64,000 nucleotides of DNA from Epilithonimonas mollis (GCF_900142325.1 NZ_FRAM01000001.1:992001-1056000); one strand, 5' to 3'; positions 8,675 through 17,908 are shown, counted from the stretch's first letter. The notes: generated by a model from the letters alone, not told the origin. Numbers and translations: made by a program.

Positions 8675-8705
8675 TAAAAAAACGCCTTCCAAAAAGGAAG
8701 ACGTT
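8675..8705 (-). terminator. Intrinsic terminator of trxA
   Basis: Minus-strand stem AACGTCTTCC/GGAAGGCGTT (one G-U pair) with a TTTTT loop, then a run of seven T. It begins 23 bp after the trxA stop. Confidence 0.75.
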
Positions 8706-8727
8706 CATTTTCAATATTGTTTTTTTC

Positions 8728-9045
8728 TTACAAGTAAGAATTCAGTTTTTCCGCAATTACTTCTTTTGGAGCTACACCAACAATTTTATCTACAACTTCT
8801 CCGTTTTTGAATATCAGAACTGTAGGTATATTTCTGATCCCATAATCTACGGAAACCTGTTGGTTATTATCTACATCCACTTTTCCTACCAAAGCTTTCC
8901 CTTCAAAATCTGCTGCTACTTCTTCGATAATCGGCCCCAACATTCTGCATGGTCCGCACCAAGCTGCCCAAAAATCTACCAATACCGGCTTATCTGACTT
9001 TAAAACTGTTTCCTGAAAGGATTGATCTGTAATTTCTACTGCCAT
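8728..9045 (-). CDS. trxA: Thioredoxin
   Basis: A 105-residue cytosolic disulfide reductase. The active site WCGPC is at residues 29-33 within FWAAWCGPCRM, the cis-proline lies in NIPTVLIF (about 73-80), and the length is standard. There is no signal peptide. It follows the cysteine desulfurase gene after a 65-bp gap on the same strand. It reduces ribonucleotide reductase, peroxiredoxins and other targets. The call is secure; which thioredoxin paralogue of the genome this is cannot be seen. Confidence 0.97.
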   Translation of the reverse strand: MAVEITDQSFQETVLKSDKPVLVDFWAAWCGPCRMLGPIIEEVAADFEGKALVGKVDVDNNQQVSVDYGIRNIPTVLIFKNGEVVDKIVGVAPKEVIAEKLNSYL

Positions 9046-9110
9046 GATTTCTTTTTCTTTATTGTTTATTACACAAAATTACAAAAATTAATTTTTGTTT
9101 CTTCTGTTGA

Positions 9111-10283
9111 TTATCTATGTAAACTATCAGCTTTTTCTATAACAAATTGCTGGCCTATTTCTTCTAACGCATTAACAAATGCATCGATATCAGACTTTTG
9201 GGTAAAATGACTGAACGATACTCGGACTGGGGTGGAATTGTCCAAATCCTCTTCCGATAAAACAGACATCAAAACCATAGAAGGTTTTGAAGCTCCTGAA
9301 CTACAGGCACTTCCCTGAGAAATAGCAATTCCTTTCATATCCAATTGTAATCCGATTAAAGGGTTTTTATATGGAAGCAAAAGGTTTAAAACCGTGTACA
9401 AACTACTGTCTTCAGCACTTCTACCATTAAATTTTATACCTGCAATTTTTTCTTTTAATTGCTGAATCGTATAATTCTTGATATCCTGAATATGATTTTT
9501 ATAATCTTCCATTTTCTCTTGAGCAATCTCCCAAGCTTTTCCTAATCCTGCGATTCCCGTTACGTTTTCCGTTCCGGCTCTCAGGCTTCTTTCCTGCGGC
9601 CCGCCTGTTATAATGCCTTTCAAACCCGAAGATTTTCTAACGAATGCAAAACCCGCACCCTTTGGTCCATGGAATTTGTGTGCACTGCAGGATGCAAAAT
9701 CAACCGGAATTTTAGAGAAATCTAAATCCAGATGCGCCATTGTCTGAACGGTGTCCGAATGGAAAAGTGTATTGTTTTCTTTGCAAAGATGAGCCACTTT
9801 TTCAATATCAAGAAGATTCCCGATTTCATTGTTGGCATGCATTAATGTTACTAGAGTTTTTTTATCTGATGATTTCAGTGCTTCTTGTAATTTAACCAAA
9901 TCTAAATCGCCGTTAGAATCTGGTCTTAGGTAAACCAATTCTACACCTTTCAATTTCTTCATTTCGAGGCAGGTTTCGGCTACACATTTGTGTTCCAAGG
10001 CCGAAGTGATGATTCTTTCTACACCAAGATAATTGACCGCAGATTTGATAATCATATTGTTAGATTCCGTTCCACAAGATGTGAAAACGATTTCGCCCGG
10101 AGTTACTCTCAAAGAATCTGCAATCTTTCGCCTCACTTCTTCCAAAATGGTCTTGGCTTCCTGTCCCAGACTGTGCGTGGATGACGGATTGCCATAATTG
10201 AATCTTAAAACATTCACCATACAGTCTATCACCTCATCATCCAGAGGCGTAGTTGCTGCATTATCAAGATAAATTCTTTCCAT
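9111..10283 (-). CDS. Cysteine desulfurase (NifS/IscS class)
   Basis: A PLP enzyme of 390 residues that takes sulfur from cysteine as an enzyme persulfide for Fe-S clusters or tRNA thiolation. Visible motifs are YLDNAATTP (residues 5-13), the PLP-lysine K203 in SAHKFHGPKG and the catalytic C327 in GSACSSG on a flexible loop, typical of group I (IscS/NifS). No iscU or other Fe-S assembly gene is adjacent, so it stands apart from an ISC operon. It lies after the HAD gene (50 bp) and before trxA. It may be a second desulfurase besides a SufS. Confidence 0.94.
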   Translation of the reverse strand: MERIYLDNAATTPLDDEVIDCMVNVLRFNYGNPSSTHSLGQEAKTILEEVRRKIADSLRVTPGEIVFTSCGTESNNMIIKSAVNYLGVERIITSALEHKCVAETCLEMKKLKGVELVYLRPDSNGDLDLVKLQEALKSSDKKTLVTLMHANNEIGNLLDIEKVAHLCKENNTLFHSDTVQTMAHLDLDFSKIPVDFASCSAHKFHGPKGAGFAFVRKSSGLKGIITGGPQERSLRAGTENVTGIAGLGKAWEIAQEKMEDYKNHIQDIKNYTIQQLKEKIAGIKFNGRSAEDSSLYTVLNLLLPYKNPLIGLQLDMKGIAISQGSACSSGASKPSMVLMSVLSEEDLDNSTPVRVSFSHFTQKSDIDAFVNALEEIGQQFVIEKADSLHR

Positions 10284-10333
10284 TTTTAATTAGATTTGAG
10301 CCGAAAAACCGGTCTTAAAATTAAGCTACTAAA

Positions 10334-10921
10334 TTAGTGAAAAAATCGATAATGTGATTCATTTGCGAATTTGAACATTGCTTTGTCTCCGGAAGTATCC
10401 CCGAAAGCAATGATTTTGCCAAATTTCTTATCGGCGATTTCCAGTTTTATTCGGTTTACTTTCTCTTGTTTGTTGCAATTATTTCCAACAAAATTTCCAG
10501 TGAAAATATCATCTTTGAACTCCGCTTGCGTGGAAAGCAATTTCATATTGAATTTCTCCGCAAAAGGTTTTACCCAAATATCTAATGACGCTGAAACTAT
10601 GTAAGACTCCGTATTTTCCCTATCGATATTATTGATAAAATCCAAAGCATTTTGTCTGAACAAGCTAGGATAATTTTCTTCAAAAAACTGTTGTGCTTTT
10701 TTCTCTATCTGATATCTGGATTGCCCTTTCAAAATTGATGAAATAAAACTTTTCTTTACAGCTTCAGGATCTGCCAATTTGAACTTCAGCAAAGCAAAAA
10801 GTGGAACATGCTTCAGAAACTGAACAGAAAATTTTGCAGGGTCATAAAACTTCAGAAACAAAAACATGGTGTCTTTGTAAGTTAAAGTGCCATCGAAATC
10901 GAATAGATATAGTTTTTTCAT
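10334..10921 (-). CDS. HAD-IB family phosphatase
   Basis: A 195-residue haloacid dehalogenase-like phosphatase of the SerB-related subgroup IB. Motif I is DFDGTLTYKD (about residues 8-17, nucleophile D8), motif II is the serine in IVSASLDIWVKPFA, and motif III is FGDTSGDKAM near residue 173. Members hydrolyse small phosphate esters. It lies directly after DprE1/DprE2-like genes and a UbiA-type phosphoribosyltransferase. It is therefore a candidate for the missing polyprenyl-phosphoribose-5-phosphate phosphatase of that route (inference). A phosphoserine phosphatase-like activity is the alternative. Confidence 0.87.
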   Translation of the reverse strand: MKKLYLFDFDGTLTYKDTMFLFLKFYDPAKFSVQFLKHVPLFALLKFKLADPEAVKKSFISSILKGQSRYQIEKKAQQFFEENYPSLFRQNALDFINNIDRENTESYIVSASLDIWVKPFAEKFNMKLLSTQAEFKDDIFTGNFVGNNCNKQEKVNRIKLEIADKKFGKIIAFGDTSGDKAMFKFANESHYRFFH

Positions 10922-10994
10922 TTGTTAGGTTTAAGGGTTTAGCTTTAAGGTTACAGCGAGAAAAATATCTAAATCCTACGACCTGCAACCTAAT

Positions 10995-11720
10995 TTACAG
11001 CTTCAATTTCTTAAAAATGAACTCAGGGATATTTCTGATTATCATCATAATAATGGCCCAAATCGGTAAAACGTAAGCCACGTTTTTTTTATTTTTATAA
11101 GCTTTGTAAATTACTCCGGCTGCTTTTTTTGGCGTCGCAGTCAAAGCCGGATTAAGAGGTAGACCTTCTGTCATTTTGGTATCCATAAAACCTGGTTTCA
11201 CTGTCAGAACGTGAACTTTCTTATCAAATAAATAATTTCTTAATCCACTCAAATAAGCCGTTAATCCAGCTTTCGCACTTCCGTAGATGAAATTACTCTG
11301 CCTTCCTCTTTCGCCTGCTACTGATGATAAAACTATCATTGTCCCGGTTCTTTTGGATTCCATTTTTTTAGCGAAGAAATTAAGAATAGGAACTAATTTG
11401 GCGTAATTAACATCAATAATCCGAGCTGTATTGTCATCGTCATAAAGCCCTTCTTCCGTTCCTAGACCCAAATAACCTGTGGCGCAAAACAACAGGTCTG
11501 AATTGATATTTTCTAAGGTTTTATAATCAATTTCATCCATCAGATCCAAAGAAATGATTCCAGAATTCTGAAGAAATTTTACTTCAAGATGGCCTGCAAA
11601 TTTCTCTGTCGTTTCCGGATTGGAACTCAACAGATAAACAGTGGGAAATTTTTCTCCTTTCGCCAAACATTCTTCTACAAATGCCTGCGCAACTTCGGAA
11701 TTGGAACCTAATATTATCAT
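10995..11720 (-). CDS. SDR oxidoreductase, DprE2-like
   Basis: Short-chain dehydrogenase, 241 residues from the ATG at 11720. Starts further upstream would place a non-conserved segment before the nucleotide-binding strand MIILGSNSEVAQAF. It has the catalytic Ser in VLSSVAGERG and YxxxK in YGSAKAG, followed by VKPGFMDTKM. The C-terminal hydrophobic helix (AYVLPIWAIIMMIIRNI) suggests membrane contact. In the mycobacterial system DprE2 reduces the keto intermediate made by DprE1. The adjacent gene here is a clear DprE1 relative, so the same two-step 2'-epimerisation is likely. Confidence 0.88.
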   Translation of the reverse strand: MIILGSNSEVAQAFVEECLAKGEKFPTVYLLSSNPETTEKFAGHLEVKFLQNSGIISLDLMDEIDYKTLENINSDLLFCATGYLGLGTEEGLYDDDNTARIIDVNYAKLVPILNFFAKKMESKRTGTMIVLSSVAGERGRQSNFIYGSAKAGLTAYLSGLRNYLFDKKVHVLTVKPGFMDTKMTEGLPLNPALTATPKKAAGVIYKAYKNKKNVAYVLPIWAIIMMIIRNIPEFIFKKLKL

Positions 11721-11794
11721 AGTAATTAGTTGTGGGTTGTTAGTTATTAGTTGTCGGTTTAGAATAATTTCTATCAACCATCAACTGAAAACTA

Positions 11795-13111
11795 TCAACC
11801 ATTATTAATAATTCTTTTATGTTGTAAGGAAACAAACTTGGATGAATTCACATTTTGAAGATAATTGGTCAAAGAAGATTTGCTCATACTGTCTTTCGTC
11901 AAATAAATTCGGCCTCCGAAATTTTCGACTATCGTATCCAGTTGGTCAACTAATTTTTTCAGACCTTTATTAACTTTAAAATCCAGGGCCAATGTGTAAC
12001 CTTCGACTGGAAAGGAGTTATAGGCTTGCGGATTATTTTTTCCGAATAATTTCAGAACTGCTAGAAAAGAACCGTTTCCGCTTTTTGCAATCGTATCGAG
12101 GATTTGTCGCATTCCTTCTTTTCCATTTTCTTTCGGGATGACCATCTGATACTGGATGAAACCGCTTTTCCCGTAGATTTTGTTCCAATCATTGATGACA
12201 TCCAAAGGATAGAAAAAAGTTTCGTAATCTATAAAATTATTAAGCTGTTTCTTTGTTTGCTTATTGTAATAAAGAAAGTTGAAAATTTTTATTGTTAAAG
12301 CATTAAGAACAAATCCGGGGAAATAAAACGGAACTGTAGGTTTTAATTTCTCTTTCAGCTTCAAAGATTTTTTCTGAAGACTTGCAGGCAATTCGGCTTT
12401 CAAAGCGTGTTCGCCTCTCATCAGAATAGATCGTCCAAGATTTTTTCCCGTCTGAAAACAATCGATCCAAGCCACATTGTAGGTCCAGTCTTCACTTTCA
12501 TCAAATAAGCGGAAAACCTCATCCAGATTTTCAGCTTTGATGCTTTCTTGCCGGATGTAGGCAGATTCTATGTTCTTAAGTTTGAATTTTGCGGAGAGAA
12601 TAATTCCTGTCAAACCCATTCCGCCAATTGTTGCCCAGAACTTATCCTGGTTTTCTTCGCGGGAACATGTGATGACCTCAGAATTTTCATTCAGCAATTT
12701 GAATTCAGTAACATATTCAGAAAAGCAACCTTCTGCGTGGTGATTTTTACCGTGGACATCAGAGGCAATAGCGCCACCTAGGGAAATATATTTGGTTCCA
12801 GGTGTTACATAAAGAAAATACCCCTGCGGTACAGACACTTCCAGAACTTCTGACAGAAGCACCCCTGATTCGCATTCGATAATGCCGTTCAGTCTGTCAA
12901 AGGAAATAAACTTATTGAGTCTTTTTGTAGAGAAAATATTTTCACCAAGAGATGCGTCGCCATAGCAACGTCCGTTACCTCTTGCGATCACTTCGTTATT
13001 TTCTTTAACAAATTGTTTGATTTTGGAAACCGAATCCTCCGACTTCATCTCTTTTTCCACAACAGGAAAATTTCCCCAGTTCGTAACTTTCTGAACAAAA
13101 TTCGGCTTCAT
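11795..13111 (-). CDS. FAD-dependent oxidase, DprE1-like
   Basis: A 438-residue flavoprotein of the VAO/ALO type. The FAD domain has GRGNGRCYGDASLGE-like residues near 45-55, then LGGAIASDVHGKNHH (about 110-124) and FWATIGGMGLTGII (about 158-171). The C-terminal part carries FGGRIYLTKDSM. These match the decaprenylphosphoryl-beta-D-ribose 2'-oxidase DprE1 of mycobacteria (from memory, IACDIHGKNHH and FWATVGGNGLTGII there). It would oxidise the 2'-OH of a polyprenyl-phosphoryl ribose. The gene lies between the UbiA-type synthase and the DprE2-like reductase on one strand. Confidence 0.9.
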   Translation of the reverse strand: MKPNFVQKVTNWGNFPVVEKEMKSEDSVSKIKQFVKENNEVIARGNGRCYGDASLGENIFSTKRLNKFISFDRLNGIIECESGVLLSEVLEVSVPQGYFLYVTPGTKYISLGGAIASDVHGKNHHAEGCFSEYVTEFKLLNENSEVITCSREENQDKFWATIGGMGLTGIILSAKFKLKNIESAYIRQESIKAENLDEVFRLFDESEDWTYNVAWIDCFQTGKNLGRSILMRGEHALKAELPASLQKKSLKLKEKLKPTVPFYFPGFVLNALTIKIFNFLYYNKQTKKQLNNFIDYETFFYPLDVINDWNKIYGKSGFIQYQMVIPKENGKEGMRQILDTIAKSGNGSFLAVLKLFGKNNPQAYNSFPVEGYTLALDFKVNKGLKKLVDQLDTIVENFGGRIYLTKDSMSKSSLTNYLQNVNSSKFVSLQHKRIINNG

Positions 13112-13179
13112 CTTGGTTTTAATTTTTGTCTGATTATAATCGTTGATAATAACAGATGTTTATGTTAATTAGAACGATT

Positions 13180-14067
13180 TTATTTCTTAAAATAGATTTG
13201 TAATAAAAATACAATAATCCAAAGTAATATGGTAACCTGAATATATCGGTCTTTGTAAACAATTTTTGTCGGCGATTCGGTCCTGTTATAGACCAGCGTC
13301 TGTTGCAAATATCTCAGAAAAGCAAATACCACGAATATCACCGTATAAAAAACTCTTGGATGAAATCTTGCCTGAACCTCCGGTGACAGCGTAAACATCA
13401 GATAACAAATAATCGCCAGAGTGCAGCTGATTGATAAAGCTATATCTGCAAACTGGACATTATACCCATCCAAAGCCTTACGGGTTTTACCAGAAACCTG
13501 GGCATTGATCAATTCTCCTCTCCTTTTCCCGATAGCAAGAACCAATGCCAAAATAAAAGTCAGCAATATGGCCCAGTTTGTAACAATAATTCCTGTAACA
13601 TAACCACCAGCCAGAATCCTCAGGACAAAACCGACAGCGATGATACATATATCTACTATCGCAACATGTTTGAGCCTGAATGTATAAAATATATTGAGGA
13701 CGAAATAAGTCGCAATAATGACTCCGAATTTCCAAAAATCCGTCTGGAAAATATAGTTGCCCGCAAAAATTGATGAAACTGATAAAAAAATTAAAAATGC
13801 GAATAAAATTCTTGCTTCTGCCTTCGATACTGCACCACTTGCCAAAGGCCTGTTTCTTTTCTCAGGATGTTTTCTATCCGATTCTATATCAAAATAATCA
13901 TTCAGAATATAAATAGAACTTGCAGTAAAGGAAAACACAAAGAAAGCAAAAATACTCTCGTAAAAAAGATGAGTGTTTGTGATTTTACCTGAAAAAAACA
14001 ACGGCGCAAATACAAAAAGATTTTTGACCCATTGTTCTACTCTTATCAGTTTTAAATAATTCTTCAT
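13180..14067 (-). CDS. UbiA-family polyprenyl-phosphate phosphoribosyltransferase
   Basis: An integral membrane enzyme of 295 residues with about eight helices, using the ATG at 14067. The first Asp motif is NDYFDIESDRKHPEKRNRP, where the tail DRKHPxKRxRP is the variant typical of decaprenyl-phosphate phosphoribosyltransferase rather than of quinone prenyltransferases. The cytoplasmic loop after GKRRGEL holds the second conserved region. The expected reaction is PRPP plus polyprenyl phosphate giving polyprenyl-phosphoryl-5-phosphoribose. It heads the run with the DprE1-like, DprE2-like and HAD genes. Confidence 0.9.
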   Translation of the reverse strand: MKNYLKLIRVEQWVKNLFVFAPLFFSGKITNTHLFYESIFAFFVFSFTASSIYILNDYFDIESDRKHPEKRNRPLASGAVSKAEARILFAFLIFLSVSSIFAGNYIFQTDFWKFGVIIATYFVLNIFYTFRLKHVAIVDICIIAVGFVLRILAGGYVTGIIVTNWAILLTFILALVLAIGKRRGELINAQVSGKTRKALDGYNVQFADIALSISCTLAIICYLMFTLSPEVQARFHPRVFYTVIFVVFAFLRYLQQTLVYNRTESPTKIVYKDRYIQVTILLWIIVFLLQIYFKK

Positions 14068-14102
14068 CAATTGTTTAATAATCTACAAAAGTAGCATTAA
14101 AA

Positions 14103-14126
14103 TAAAAAAACCGCAAATTGCGGTTT
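14103..14126 (-). terminator. Terminator of the OmpA-family lipoprotein gene
   Basis: Minus-strand stem AAACCGCAA/TTGCGGTTT followed by a T-run. It is 32 bp past the stop at 14159 and separates it from the UbiA gene. Confidence 0.75.
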
Positions 14127-14158
14127 ATTATTATTGTTTGAATCTTGAAAAAATTTTA

Positions 14159-14848
14159 TTATTTCCCGGATTGTGCGTCATTAATCATCTTTTCATTTGC
14201 AGTGATCGCAAACTCCACACGTCTGTTCTTAGCTCTTCCGGCATCCGTATCATTGGAAGCAACAGGACTGGATTTACCAAGACCTTCCGTAAATAATCTT
14301 GATGAAGAAATGCCATTTGAGACAAAATAATTCTTCACTGCAGCAGCTCTTTGTCCGGAAATTCTAAGATTAACAGCATCAGTACCAACGCTGTCTGTGT
14401 GACCGTAGATATTGATATTGGTATCAGGATTATTTTTAAGGACTGTAACTAATTTATCAAGGTTGGTTTTTGCCAACGAAGTCAGATTCGATGAATTAAA
14501 GTCAAAATTTACTGTGTTTTCATGAAGTGTAATTTTGATACCTTCTCCCACTCTTTCAACTTCTGCACCAGGCAAGGTTTCTTTGATTTCTTTGGCCTGT
14601 TTATCCATTTTGTTACCTATGACACCACCAGCAACACCACCAACTACACCTCCCAAAACAGCTCCTAAAGGTGCATTACCGCCTTTTCCTATGTTATTAC
14701 CTAATATCCCTCCGATTACTGCGCCTGCAGCTGTACCAATCGCAGCACCTTTCTGTGTGTTATTGGCATTCTGAACAGCTTCGCAGCTTGTGAGCAATAA
14801 CGATCCTGAAATAAAAAATGCCGCAATGTTTAGTTTAGTTATTTTCAT
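14159..14848 (-). CDS. OmpA-family lipoprotein with glycine-zipper domain
   Basis: A 229-residue protein. The lipobox LLLTSC puts the lipidated cysteine at about residue 22. A glycine-zipper segment (about 34-83, repeated GAxxGGxxG) can insert in or span a membrane. A C-terminal OmpA domain (about 108-215) with FDFNSSNL, the NIYGHTDSVG peptidoglycan-binding motif and NRRVEF follows. It resembles E. coli YiaD. It should link the outer membrane to peptidoglycan. It is 14 bp after the lipocalin-like lipoprotein gene and probably co-transcribed. Confidence 0.92.
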   Translation of the reverse strand: MKITKLNIAAFFISGSLLLTSCEAVQNANNTQKGAAIGTAAGAVIGGILGNNIGKGGNAPLGAVLGGVVGGVAGGVIGNKMDKQAKEIKETLPGAEVERVGEGIKITLHENTVNFDFNSSNLTSLAKTNLDKLVTVLKNNPDTNINIYGHTDSVGTDAVNLRISGQRAAAVKNYFVSNGISSSRLFTEGLGKSSPVASNDTDAGRAKNRRVEFAITANEKMINDAQSGK

Positions 14849-14862
14849 TATATGTATTTTAA

Positions 14863-15360
14863 TTATTTACCTGTTCTTACAAAATTATAACGTATATCCA
14901 CTCTGTTTCCATCTGCATTCACAGATTGCAACAATGTGAAACTATTTTCTGTCGGGTTTTCCAAAATCAGATTATAACCTTGAAGAACTCTTTTCGCCTT
15001 GTCACCTTCACCTACTTTCTTCATAGAGACAACACTGTTTTTATCTACACTGAAAGTAATAGCCTGAACTTTTGAAGGACATCCGTTTTCGCCGTGTAAA
15101 GTATAGCTTCCTGTATAATTGTTTGGAACTAGTGTCCATGAACTTCCTACAAAACAGCTTATATTGGCACCTTCATCAAAAGGCTTGACGGAATAGTTTC
15201 TGTCATAATCTACAGTTGAAATATCCCATTGCCCTTTAAGTTTCATCACATCCGAACGTAGTGCCTGTGCCTGACCTGCACTTACACCCGTTTTATTAGA
15301 AGAACATGAAGTCGCAACTAAAGCTGAACCTAATATTCCTAAAAAAAATAATTTTCTCAT
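14863..15360 (-). CDS. Lipocalin-like lipoprotein
   Basis: A 165-residue protein with a lipobox (ALVATSC, Cys about 19), followed by KLKGQWDIS at residues about 41-49. That Gly-x-Trp near the start of the first strand is the lipocalin signature. The rest is beta-rich with two cysteines (about 71 and 94) that could pair. It lies immediately before the OmpA-family gene. The ligand is unknown and a general envelope role is inferred. Confidence 0.75.
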   Translation of the reverse strand: MRKLFFLGILGSALVATSCSSNKTGVSAGQAQALRSDVMKLKGQWDISTVDYDRNYSVKPFDEGANISCFVGSSWTLVPNNYTGSYTLHGENGCPSKVQAITFSVDKNSVVSMKKVGEGDKAKRVLQGYNLILENPTENSFTLLQSVNADGNRVDIRYNFVRTGK

Positions 15361-15415
15361 AGTTTTGATATTTACAGCTAAGTTATTATAAAAAATTATG
15401 CCAAATCATAAAAAA

Positions 15416-15446
15416 CAAAAAATCTGAGAAAAGTCTCAGATTTTTT
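15416..15446 (-). terminator. Terminator of the S8 protease gene
   Basis: Perfect stem AAAAATCTGAGA/TCTCAGATTTTT with a short loop, A/T tracts on both sides, starting 19 bp past the stop at 15465. The T-tract is good for the minus strand. Confidence 0.8.
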
Positions 15447-15464
15447 GTTAATTACTTTTTGATT

Positions 15465-17153
15465 TTAAAGTTTTGTTTTATCAATCGCTTTATGTAATTT
15501 TTGTTTTTTGACAGGTCTTTTAACTGATTTAGCAGGCGCTTCTGCTTTATAGAAATTTTTATAAGCATATTCAGCTGCTTTAGCAACATCAATCACTCCT
15601 GCCGATCTTGACAGATTCTCAAAGCCATTTGTTGTATTGGCATTTGTTGTTTTCACCAGCGATTCTATGATCTGTTCCGGTTTTAGATCTGGCATATAGG
15701 CAAGTAAAACAGCCGATGCTCCTGCAACTACAGGCGATGCCATAGATGTACCCTGAAGATATTCATATTTACCATCCGGAACTGTAGAATAAATTTCTGA
15801 ACCCGGTGCAAAAACATCTACCATTTTCTTATCATAATTAGAGAAACTGGATTTCAGTGCATTGGCATCATTTGTATTTGAGCCTACTACAATCATGTTG
15901 TTTATAAACGGTTTTTCGTCTGACTGAGATTTGAAATTGGTTGGGAAATACTGATGTTCTGCGATATCTTCATTCTCATTTCCTGCCGCTTTTACTAAAA
16001 GAACGCCTTTGCTTTCTGCATATTTGAATGCATCCCAAACCACATTTTTTCCTGGAGAAACAGGTTTTCCAAAGCTCATATTCAAAACCTTTGCGCCATT
16101 GTCGACAGCATAACGGATTGCGTTAGCAACATCCTTATCTCTTTCATCACCATCCGGAACAGCTCTCACAGTCATGATTTTCGCTACTCTGGACGCCACA
16201 CCGTATTGAGGTTCAGAACCATTTGCCAGGCCGGCTATGATCCCTGCAACGTGTGTTCCGTGTTTTGCATCCGGTCCTTCATAATGGTTGTTTCCATAAT
16301 TTTTTTCCGAATAATCATCATAATTATCACCAACGATTTCTTTTCTCGGGTCGAAGTCCAGATTGTAACCTTTCTCCGCCTGAGGTGTGAAGTAATCCAG
16401 AGCTTCCTTCATCTGTCCTTTCATATAAGTTTCTACTTCAGAAGCAGATTTACCGGCAACCTGCGGATCATTGGCCACTTGGGCCAGTACCTGCATTGCC
16501 ATCGTTTCCTGTTGTGTAGAAGGTTTTACAGCTGCCAGATTTTCTTTGGTCAATGTTTTATCACCCAATAATTTTACCATATCAGGAATCGCATTGTTGA
16601 TCATGGTGTAAAGCTGTACATTCTGCTTTGCCTCCTGACTTTTCTTGGTGAAAATATCCTTGGATTTCATGTACATTGCAAATTCCTCCGGCATCTTTGA
16701 CTGATTCTCTTTATTTTTTGCAGAATCTGTCCCTTCAAAAACAGACTGGTATTTTTTAACCACTCTGGTGACTTCCATATTATCTACGTCGATATCACCG
16801 CTTTTCCCGCCTAGGAAGTTCCAGCCGTAAACATCATCGATATAGCCGTTTCCGTCATCATCTTTTCCGTTATTCGGAATCTCGTTGGGATTCTTCCACA
16901 TGTTTTTTGCCAATCCCGGATGATCCACTTCAACACCGCTATCCAGAACTGCTACGATTACTAGTTTTGGTTTCAGTCCCTTTGCTTCCAGGAATTTGTA
17001 GGCATTTTCCGTATTCACACCATAGACTTTTGTGGTCGCATAATCTTTATGGTACCATGTTTTTTGGTCTTTGTCGTTTTCCGTTGTTGCCGTCTGAGCT
17101 GCTATCGTCGCAAAACCTGCATAGAACGCTGCTGCTATCAATAATTTTTTCAT
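15465..17153 (-). CDS. Secreted subtilisin-like (S8) serine protease
   Basis: A 562-residue protease with a signal peptide (1-19, ...ATIAAQ). The catalytic triad is D71 (VAVLDSGVE), H298 (KHGTHVAGIIAG) and S470 (GTSMASPVVAG), with oxyanion N392 in AAGNEN. About 190 residues of helical, charged insertion (roughly 110-285) lie between the Asp and His motifs, longer than in classical subtilisins. No T9SS C-terminal domain is seen; the end is a basic tail (KRPVKKQK). It may stay in the periplasm or at the cell surface and degrade proteins there. It has its own terminator. Confidence 0.93.
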   Translation of the reverse strand: MKKLLIAAAFYAGFATIAAQTATTENDKDQKTWYHKDYATTKVYGVNTENAYKFLEAKGLKPKLVIVAVLDSGVEVDHPGLAKNMWKNPNEIPNNGKDDDGNGYIDDVYGWNFLGGKSGDIDVDNMEVTRVVKKYQSVFEGTDSAKNKENQSKMPEEFAMYMKSKDIFTKKSQEAKQNVQLYTMINNAIPDMVKLLGDKTLTKENLAAVKPSTQQETMAMQVLAQVANDPQVAGKSASEVETYMKGQMKEALDYFTPQAEKGYNLDFDPRKEIVGDNYDDYSEKNYGNNHYEGPDAKHGTHVAGIIAGLANGSEPQYGVASRVAKIMTVRAVPDGDERDKDVANAIRYAVDNGAKVLNMSFGKPVSPGKNVVWDAFKYAESKGVLLVKAAGNENEDIAEHQYFPTNFKSQSDEKPFINNMIVVGSNTNDANALKSSFSNYDKKMVDVFAPGSEIYSTVPDGKYEYLQGTSMASPVVAGASAVLLAYMPDLKPEQIIESLVKTTNANTTNGFENLSRSAGVIDVAKAAEYAYKNFYKAEAPAKSVKRPVKKQKLHKAIDKTKL

Positions 17154-17209
17154 ATTAGATATTGTTTATCAATTAAACAGAATTTTTAAAAATATAGAAT
17201 TTCTGAATA

Positions 17210-17827
17210 TTAATCGGGTTTGATATTTTTAATATAAGTCATACTTTCTGGACCAATGTTACAGATAAGATCCAAAACAGAAAGATCTTTTATGAATCCG
17301 AATTTGTCAGAAAAGCTTTGGTAATACTCTTCCATAACGAATTCTGATTCGGATTTGGCTGAAAATTTTTCCCTTAAATCCTGTGACTCGGGATGTCTGA
17401 TATATTCTCCGGTCAATTGAAAATCTTTTTCTGTTTTTAATATCCGGAGAATAACTTTGAGAGCTTTTAAATTAAATTCTAACAGGGAGCTTACTTTTTC
17501 ATCAAAAACAGCTTTCAGCCTGTCTTCGTAAAATTCAAAATAAGGTGTGCTCTGGTAGGCGGTTTTTATGGATTTCCAATGGAGCTTCTGCCAATCTTCC
17601 GCAAACGAGATTTCGATATCTTTCAACTCGCGTTTTCCATTGTGCCTGATGGGAATTATCAAAGGAAGTTTTCCGTTTGCTCCATAAATTGCGGCTCTGT
17701 TTCTGTAGGTCTGCTTCGGAAAATTCTCGAATTGCTCTAAAGCAATTTCATTGTCTTCATTCAGAAAAACTGAGAACCAGGAAACCGGCGGCAGATAGAA
17801 TATAGGTAAAAGAATTTTGTTTTTCAT
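17210..17827 (-). CDS. WbqC family protein
   Basis: A 205-residue cytoplasmic protein using the ATG at 17827; a longer reading would begin inside the intergenic repeat. It opens with LLPIFYLPPVSWF and contains FPKQTYRNRAAI, LIIPIRH and HWKSIKTAYQSTPYFEFYED, all typical of WbqC. WbqC proteins occur in polysaccharide and dTDP-sugar gene sets, but their reaction is not established. In Flavobacteriia this gene regularly follows lepB, as here. Confidence 0.88.
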   Translation of the reverse strand: MKNKILLPIFYLPPVSWFSVFLNEDNEIALEQFENFPKQTYRNRAAIYGANGKLPLIIPIRHNGKRELKDIEISFAEDWQKLHWKSIKTAYQSTPYFEFYEDRLKAVFDEKVSSLLEFNLKALKVILRILKTEKDFQLTGEYIRHPESQDLREKFSAKSESEFVMEEYYQSFSDKFGFIKDLSVLDLICNIGPESMTYIKNIKPD

Positions 17828-17908
17828 TACTGGTATTAAAAAAAACTTTGTCAAAGATAGTAGACCCTGACAAAGTGTTGTATTGTTATTTTGAAACTGG
17901 AAGCCCAT

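Noticed and set aside
16206-16571. Plus-strand 121-codon frame inside the S8 protease gene
   Set aside because: It is a shadow of the coding strand, rich in Cys, Arg and Ile as expected from antisense reading.
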